Below the pieces are notes generated by a model that did not search any database, was not told the DNA's origin, and was given only the letters and a program-made list of their open reading frames with translations. Positions 59,254 to 64,000 of a stretch of 64,000 nt of DNA are shown here, in pieces. Both the position numbers and the translations under genes were made by a program. Source of the DNA: Bacteroidales bacterium WCE2008 (lineage in GTDB: Bacteria > Bacteroidota > Bacteroidia > Bacteroidales > UBA932); contig FUZM01000002.1 of assembly GCA_900167925.1 (NCBI GenBank), positions 248,001 to 312,000 on the forward strand. The letters are read 5' to 3'. How positions within the stretch are numbered: the first letter of the stretch is position 1; each line of letters opens with the position of its first letter.

Positions 59254-60424
59254 CTTTAAGTTTTGAATATGCGCGCTCGACTTTCTCGAGCGCTTTTTCT
59301 ATGCTTTCCGCGCGGGCAAGAAGCACGCCCATGCGGCGATGACCTTTGATGAAAGGCTTGCCGAAGAGGCGGATCTGGACATCAGGCTCGGAAAGGACCT
59401 CTTCCAGATTTTCAAATTCTACCATAGTGGTATCGCCTTCAACGACGATTGCCTTGGATGCGCTAGGGCCATAGAAATTGACCTTAGGGACAGGCAGGCC
59501 GAGCACGGCACGTGCATGAAGGGCGAACTCGCTGAGGTCCTGCGAAATCATGGTAACCATGCCGGTATCATGAGGACGAGGAGATACCTCGCTGAACAGC
59601 ACCTCATCGCCACAGATAAACATCTCCACGCCGAAGATGCCGTAGCCGCCAAGGGCATCGGTAATCTTCTTGGCAATGTCCTGAGCCTGGGCGAGAGCCT
59701 TCTCGCTCATAGGCTGGGCCTGCCATGACTCGCGATAGTCGCCGTCCACCTGATGATGGCCTATAGGATTAAGGAAAGTGGTTCCTCCGCTGTGACGCAC
59801 GGTCAAGAGAGTGATTTCATAGTCAAACTTCACGAAGCCCTCGACAATAACCTCGCCGCCTCCGGCACGTCCTCCCTCCTGGGCGATCTTCCATGAAGCA
59901 TCGGCATCAGCCGGCGTCTTGCAGACGCTCTGGCCATGGCCAGACGAGCTCATGATCGGCTTTACGACGCAAGGAGTGCCGACTTCCTTTATTGCAGCGT
60001 CAAACTCCTCCCGGGTAGCGGCAAAACGATAGTTGGATGTAGGCAGGCCGAGCTTCTCGTGTGCGAGCTGGCGGATGCCCTTCCTGTTCATCGTAAGGAA
60101 AGTCGCGTTGGCCGTAGGAATCACGTTATATCCCTCCTTCTCCAGCTGTACGAGAGTAGGAGTAGCGATAGCTTCCACCTCAGGGATGATCATGTCCGGT
60201 TTCTCCTTTTCGATGATCTCGCGGAGCTTGGCTCCGTCAAGCATGGAGAGCACGTAACTGCGATGGGCGACCTGCATGGCAGGAGCATTCTCATAACGAT
60301 CGAGGGCGATGACCTCTACACCATAACGCTGCAATTCGATTGCAACCTCTTTTCCTAATTCACCAGAGCCACAAAGCAGCGCCTTCTTGGCAACCTTCGT
60401 GAGCGGAGTACCGATTTTTACCAT
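59240..60424 (-). CDS. purT: Formate-dependent phosphoribosylglycinamide formyltransferase 2
   Basis: 394 residues from the ATG at 60424, the length of E. coli PurT. The ATP-grasp motifs are clear: [14 protein letters not shown] (N-terminal), the lid [16 protein letters not shown], and [14 protein letters not shown] with the metal-binding acidic pair. It formylates GAR with formate and ATP in purine synthesis. It starts 32 bp after the HAD gene stop on the same strand, so the two may form an operon. Confidence 0.97.
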   Translation of the reverse strand: MVKIGTPLTKVAKKALLCGSGELGKEVAIELQRYGVEVIALDRYENAPAMQVAHRSYVLSMLDGAKLREIIEKEKPDMIIPEVEAIATPTLVQLEKEGYNVIPTANATFLTMNRKGIRQLAHEKLGLPTSNYRFAATREEFDAAIKEVGTPCVVKPIMSSSGHGQSVCKTPADADASWKIAQEGGRAGGGEVIVEGFVKFDYEITLLTVRHSGGTTFLNPIGHHQVDGDYRESWQAQPMSEKALAQAQDIAKKITDALGGYGIFGVEMFICGDEVLFSEVSPRPHDTGMVTMISQDLSEFALHARAVLGLPVPKVNFYGPSASKAIVVEGDTTMVEFENLEEVLSEPDVQIRLFGKPFIKGHRRMGVLLARAESIEKALEKVERAYSKLKVRVL

Positions 60425-60456
60425 ATAGTCCAAAATTTTAAGCCACAAAAATACTC

Positions 60457-61107
60457 CTATTCTCCGTGAATTGCAAGTATCGATTCCATCTCTTCCGCAC
60501 TTGAAAACTTATAGCGGAAAAGTATCTCCCCGGCATCGCGGCCTTTCCAGTCAGCCAGGGCAAAATCACATCCCGCATCACGTGCGCAGGCGTAATCATG
60601 TCCGGTATCTCCGAAGAAGATGACCTCGCCGGGGCTGATGGCTGTTCCAAGGGCCTTGGATGCAAGACTGATACAATGGAGCAGCGGTTCCGGATGCGGC
60701 TTATGGTGGACCGTATCCTCGCTGCACACCTTATGGTCAAGATACGGGACCATCGTGCGGAGGTGGTCGTCGTAATCGAATTCCATCTTGTTGCGGGAAG
60801 TGACCACACCTGTAGCGATACCGGTCGCCTTAATCCGCTTCAGGGCTTCCAACACTCCGGGAAAGGGTCTGATATAATGCGAAAGAGCTATGAAATTTTC
60901 CTCCCAGCGCTCTCCGAAGAGCTTTGAGTCCTCATACCCCAACAGGCCGGCGACCTTGTTGCTGGGGATTCCGAAGTACTTGTAAGCTTCCTCATACGGG
61001 ATATCAGTCCCGAGCAATTCCTTGATAGTCACGACAAGAGATTCGACACCGGTTTTCTCAGTGTCGATCAATGTTCCGTCAATGTCAAATACGGCAAGTT
61101 TATACAT
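60457..61107 (-). CDS. HAD-superfamily hydrolase (beta-phosphoglucomutase/Gph-like)
   Basis: 216 residues. I chose the third of three consecutive ATG codons (61107), since AGGAGG lies 7 nt before it. HAD motif I is [11 protein letters not shown], motif II in GVVTSRNK, the Lys in HKPHPEPLL, and motif IV in [18 protein letters not shown]. The cap is a helical C1 type. Substrate unknown; it precedes purT on the same strand. Confidence 0.9.
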   Translation of the reverse strand: MYKLAVFDIDGTLIDTEKTGVESLVVTIKELLGTDIPYEEAYKYFGIPSNKVAGLLGYEDSKLFGERWEENFIALSHYIRPFPGVLEALKRIKATGIATGVVTSRNKMEFDYDDHLRTMVPYLDHKVCSEDTVHHKPHPEPLLHCISLASKALGTAISPGEVIFFGDTGHDYACARDAGCDFALADWKGRDAGEILFRYKFSSAEEMESILAIHGE

Positions 61108-61305
61108 CATCATTCCTCCTTATCACAAATTTACCAATTATATGCTAATCCCACAAATCAAGTTGCAGATAAAAATTTGCCAGCAGAAAATCCACCTCTA
61201 CAAGATGAAGCAGTCCACCATTTAAAACATTTTATCCACATTGTAACGGCATATAATAGGTAATTTTATTGCACACATAATTAATTCACTTATTCTAATT
61301 GTTTT

Positions 61306-64000
61306 ATGAAGCTATTCAACAAACTTCGCTGCTTATTCCTTACAGCGTTGATTGCTTCTACGTCGAGTCTGTACGCGCAGAACATCAATGTGACAGGAAA
61401 GGTAACAGATCAGGATGGACTGCCTGTAATAGGCGCCACTGTAATGCTCAGCAGTAACCAGACTGTTGGAGCACTCACTGACACGGACGGAAACTATTCT
61501 ATCAGTGTTCCTTCCAGATCATCTCTCATTTTCTCATGCATAGGCTATGAGACCCAGACTGTAGCTGTGGATGGACGTAACGTGATCAATATCGTCTTTG
61601 CCGCAGACAACGAATTCCTCGAAGAGACCGTAGTCATCGGTTATGGTACCCAGAAGAAGAAACTCATTACCGGATCGACTGTCAACATTTCCGGAGAGGA
61701 CATTCAGAAACAGAACACCACCAATGCCCTTGGAGCTCTCTACAGCTCAGTCCCAGGCGTCAATATCGTCCAGACGAACGGTATGCCTGGATCGGGATAC
61801 TCGATCAAAGTACGTGGTATCGGTACGACAGGCAATTCAGACCCTCTCATTGTCATCGACGGCGTGGCCGGAGGCAATCTTGATGATCTCAACCCTGCCG
61901 ACATCGAGTCCATCGATATCCTCAAGGATGCTGCTTCTGCAGCAATCTACGGTGCTCGTGCCGCCAACGGCGTCGTTCTCGTGACCACCAGGCAGGGAAA
62001 GATCGGCGAGAAAAAAGCGTCAGTCACTTTTGATGCATACATGGGATTCCAGAGTCCTAACACCAACGGAGTCCGCAGCGTGACCGCCCAGGAATATCTG
62101 GATCTTATCGACCGTGCCTATACAAGCTTCGGTTCTCTCCAGGAAGGACAGCACTGGTATGACCTTGAGGCTCTCATGCCTGTCCAGAAGCAGTGGCTGG
62201 AGAGCGGAAAGTGGAATGGAACAGACTGGTTCAAAGAATCTATCAACAAGAATGCCCCTACCAATAACATAGTATTAGGTATAACCGGAGGCGGAGACGC
62301 CGTAAGGTACTCGCTCAGCTTCTCCAAATCCTATCAGGAAGGTACGCTCGGCATGCCGAAACCTACATATTTCGACAGGACGACCATACGCGCGAACACC
62401 GATTTCACCATTCTCAAAAAGAACGACCGTGATGTCATAAAACTTGGCGAAAACGTTACCGTCTCGATAACTGACTCACGCGGAATCAATACCGGAGGCA
62501 TCTTCAACAACGATGTCCACAACGCTCTTATTAAGACTCCTCTCCTTCCTGCTTACGACCTTGACGGCTCGATCTACACATATGACAAGCAACTCAGAGA
62601 CGGCTGGATCGTAAAAGATGACGAAGCTAACTCCCTGCAGCAGGCAGACCTTACAGAGAAACAGGGCAAGGGAGTACGCGTCCAGGGAAGCGTCTATCTC
62701 GAAGTCACCCCTGTCAAGGAACTCAAGATACGCACGGCCTTCGGTTTCCGCGCCTTTACCCACTTCGGCCGCGAGTACACTCCGGAATATGCACTGACTT
62801 CGACGAATTACAAGAAGTATGACAGCGTAAGCCAGAATTCAAGAGTCAATACGAACTGGACATGGGAACTCACCGCCAACTATAAGAAGACCTTTGCAGA
62901 GAACCATACGGTCGAAGCTCTCGCCGGTACCTCAATTGAAGCTACTGGATGGGGCATGGAGCTTTCCGGAACCCGTTCTTCTACAAAATTCAAGACATGG
63001 AATTCCGCAAACGTCGGTTCAGTAGAAAATGCGCTGACCACGGACGAAAATGCAAGCATGGACGGCAAGAACACAGTCCCTTACTATGATCTTATCTCCG
63101 TATTCGGCCGTCTGAACTATAGCTACATGGACAAATATCTGTTTACGGCGATTGTACGTTCAGACGCGTCAAGGAACTTCGACAGAAACTTCAAGAGAGG
63201 TTTATTCCCGTCAGTGTCTGCAGGTTGGATCATCACTTCCGAACCATGGATGGAGTTCTCCAGGAGCTGGCTCAACTTCTTCAAGCTGCGCGGGAGCTGG
63301 GGACAGAACGGAAACTGCATGATCGATCCATTCCAGTACGCAAGTATAATTACTCTCGACGGATCATATGACTTCTCGTACGACCAGATGAATCCGACAG
63401 TTGCAGCATATCCTCAGAATGTCGCAAACAAGAGACTTACATGGGAGACTTCCGAGCAGCTCGCCATAGGCTTCGACTCACGCTTCCTCAGAAGCCGTCT
63501 TGGAGTAAACTTCGACTGGTATCGCAAAGACACCAAGGACTGGCTGGTAACCCCTGACAACAGAGCCATAATGGGAGCAAACGCATCTCCAATCAACGGC
63601 GGCGCCGTACGCAATGCCGGAATAGAACTCAACCTCACCTGGAACGACCATATCGGGGATCTCTCCTACAGTCTCGGGCTCAACGGTTCTTACAACAAGA
63701 ACAAAGTCCTCTATATCAAAAATGAAGAGGGAATAATCCATGGAGATCCAAAGATACTGTCCGAGAACGTCAGGAACCTTGACGGTTTCCAGGCAAAGCC
63801 GGGCAAACCTATCGGATACTTCCTCGGTATCGCCAGCGAAGGTATCTTCCAGAACCAAGCCCAGATCGACAAGTACAATGATAACGGATACGCCTTCATA
63901 AACGGATATGAGCAGACCCAGCCGGGCGACGTGATCTGGATCGACCAGAACGGCGACGGCAACTACGACGAACAGGACTGCATCGAGATCGGCAATCCTA
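61306..64000 (+). CDS. SusC/RagA-family TonB-linked outer-membrane protein, 3' end outside window
   Basis: The frame from the ATG at 61306 stays open to the window edge (898 codons seen). A signal peptide (about 1-25) is followed by a CarboxypepD_reg/CNA-B-like domain (NVTGKVTDQDGLPVIGATVM), the TonB-box-like EETVVIGYGTQKK, the plug (VPGVNIVQTNG, DPLIVIDGV, DILKDAASAAIYGARAANGV) and the first part of the barrel. SusC proteins import glycans or peptides across the outer membrane with a SusD partner, which lies outside the window if present. The upstream 190 bp hold no clear TAnnTTTG; many susC genes are read by ECF sigma factors instead. Confidence 0.97.
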   Translation, partial: MKLFNKLRCLFLTALIASTSSLYAQNINVTGKVTDQDGLPVIGATVMLSSNQTVGALTDTDGNYSISVPSRSSLIFSCIGYETQTVAVDGRNVINIVFAADNEFLEETVVIGYGTQKKKLITGSTVNISGEDIQKQNTTNALGALYSSVPGVNIVQTNGMPGSGYSIKVRGIGTTGNSDPLIVIDGVAGGNLDDLNPADIESIDILKDAASAAIYGARAANGVVLVTTRQGKIGEKKASVTFDAYMGFQSPNTNGVRSVTAQEYLDLIDRAYTSFGSLQEGQHWYDLEALMPVQKQWLESGKWNGTDWFKESINKNAPTNNIVLGITGGGDAVRYSLSFSKSYQEGTLGMPKPTYFDRTTIRANTDFTILKKNDRDVIKLGENVTVSITDSRGINTGGIFNNDVHNALIKTPLLPAYDLDGSIYTYDKQLRDGWIVKDDEANSLQQADLTEKQGKGVRVQGSVYLEVTPVKELKIRTAFGFRAFTHFGREYTPEYALTSTNYKKYDSVSQNSRVNTNWTWELTANYKKTFAENHTVEALAGTSIEATGWGMELSGTRSSTKFKTWNSANVGSVENALTTDENASMDGKNTVPYYDLISVFGRLNYSYMDKYLFTAIVRSDASRNFDRNFKRGLFPSVSAGWIITSEPWMEFSRSWLNFFKLRGSWGQNGNCMIDPFQYASIITLDGSYDFSYDQMNPTVAAYPQNVANKRLTWETSEQLAIGFDSRFLRSRLGVNFDWYRKDTKDWLVTPDNRAIMGANASPINGGAVRNAGIELNLTWNDHIGDLSYSLGLNGSYNKNKVLYIKNEEGIIHGDPKILSENVRNLDGFQAKPGKPIGYFLGIASEGIFQNQAQIDKYNDNGYAFINGYEQTQPGDVIWIDQNGDGNYDEQDCIEIGNP

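Noticed and set aside
61232..61240. Perfect DnaA box TTATCCACA upstream of the susC-like gene
   Set aside because: A single copy; isolated boxes occur by chance.
1..64000. CRISPR arrays, tRNA or rRNA genes, insertion sequences
   Set aside because: No regularly spaced repeats, no cloverleaf-like tRNA signature and no transposase were seen on reading both strands.

Overview
The window comes from a member of the Bacteroidales. Signs of this are TAnnTTTG-type -7 promoter elements (often with a TTTG about 20 nt upstream), a SusC/RagA TonB-linked outer-membrane protein, a fimbrillin-like lipoprotein, a Bacteroidetes-type LptD, and a Rho factor with a long low-complexity insertion. I cannot fix the genus from sequence alone. 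I see no tRNA, rRNA, CRISPR array, transposase or integrase.

Layout. 1-14.5 kb is core chromosome: pepD (3' end outside the window), dnaA, an N-acetylmuramoyl-L-alanine amidase, lptD, rho, carB, carA and mnmE. The lptD/amidase and carA/mnmE pairs diverge from interlocked, nearly palindromic promoters. The carAB leader holds a 28-codon ORF with a pyrimidine-rich end that stops directly against an intrinsic terminator, as in pyrimidine-sensitive attenuation.

14.5-43.3 kb is a genomic island that starts exactly at the 3' end of mnmE, a known island target (SGI1-type elements use trmE/mnmE). The mnmE tail (TGC ATC GGA AAG TAG) recurs as att-like direct repeats at 41,865 and 43,292. The island carries a deiminase / degenerate RecA-like ATPase / unknown operon, two excisionase-like HTH genes, and a long minus-strand defence block: SprT/YgjP-like protease, hsdR, hsdM, hsdS, a PD-(D/E)XK-DUF4268 protein, a 2,213-residue sacsin-like GHKL ATPase, and a UPF1-like helicase fused to a PIN nuclease. 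It continues with a broken amidase, a DUF4143 ATPase, two genes of unknown function, and a Fic protein bracketed by two of the att-like repeats. The last three genes of the defence block have gaps of only 3-4 bp and are my best candidate for an undescribed system.

43.3-56 kb is a second accessory stretch: an AbiEi/AbiEii pair, a lipoprotein, the 3' remnant of another abiEii copy, crcB, fimbrillin, DUF6434, GNAT, HAD, an ExbB/MotA-like fragment, a membrane-LytTR regulator, an outer-membrane-type protein, a methyltransferase, and small membrane or regulatory genes. Two truncated TfoX N-termini lie at 49.9 and 52.5 kb. Five minus-strand genes share a GATAAATCG element 4-5 nt downstream of the -7 box, suggesting a small regulon.

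56-64 kb is ordinary chromosome again: a GreA/GreB-like factor, an alpha/beta hydrolase-DUF4298 fusion, a histidine phosphatase, purT, a HAD phosphatase and the start of a susC-like gene that runs off the window.
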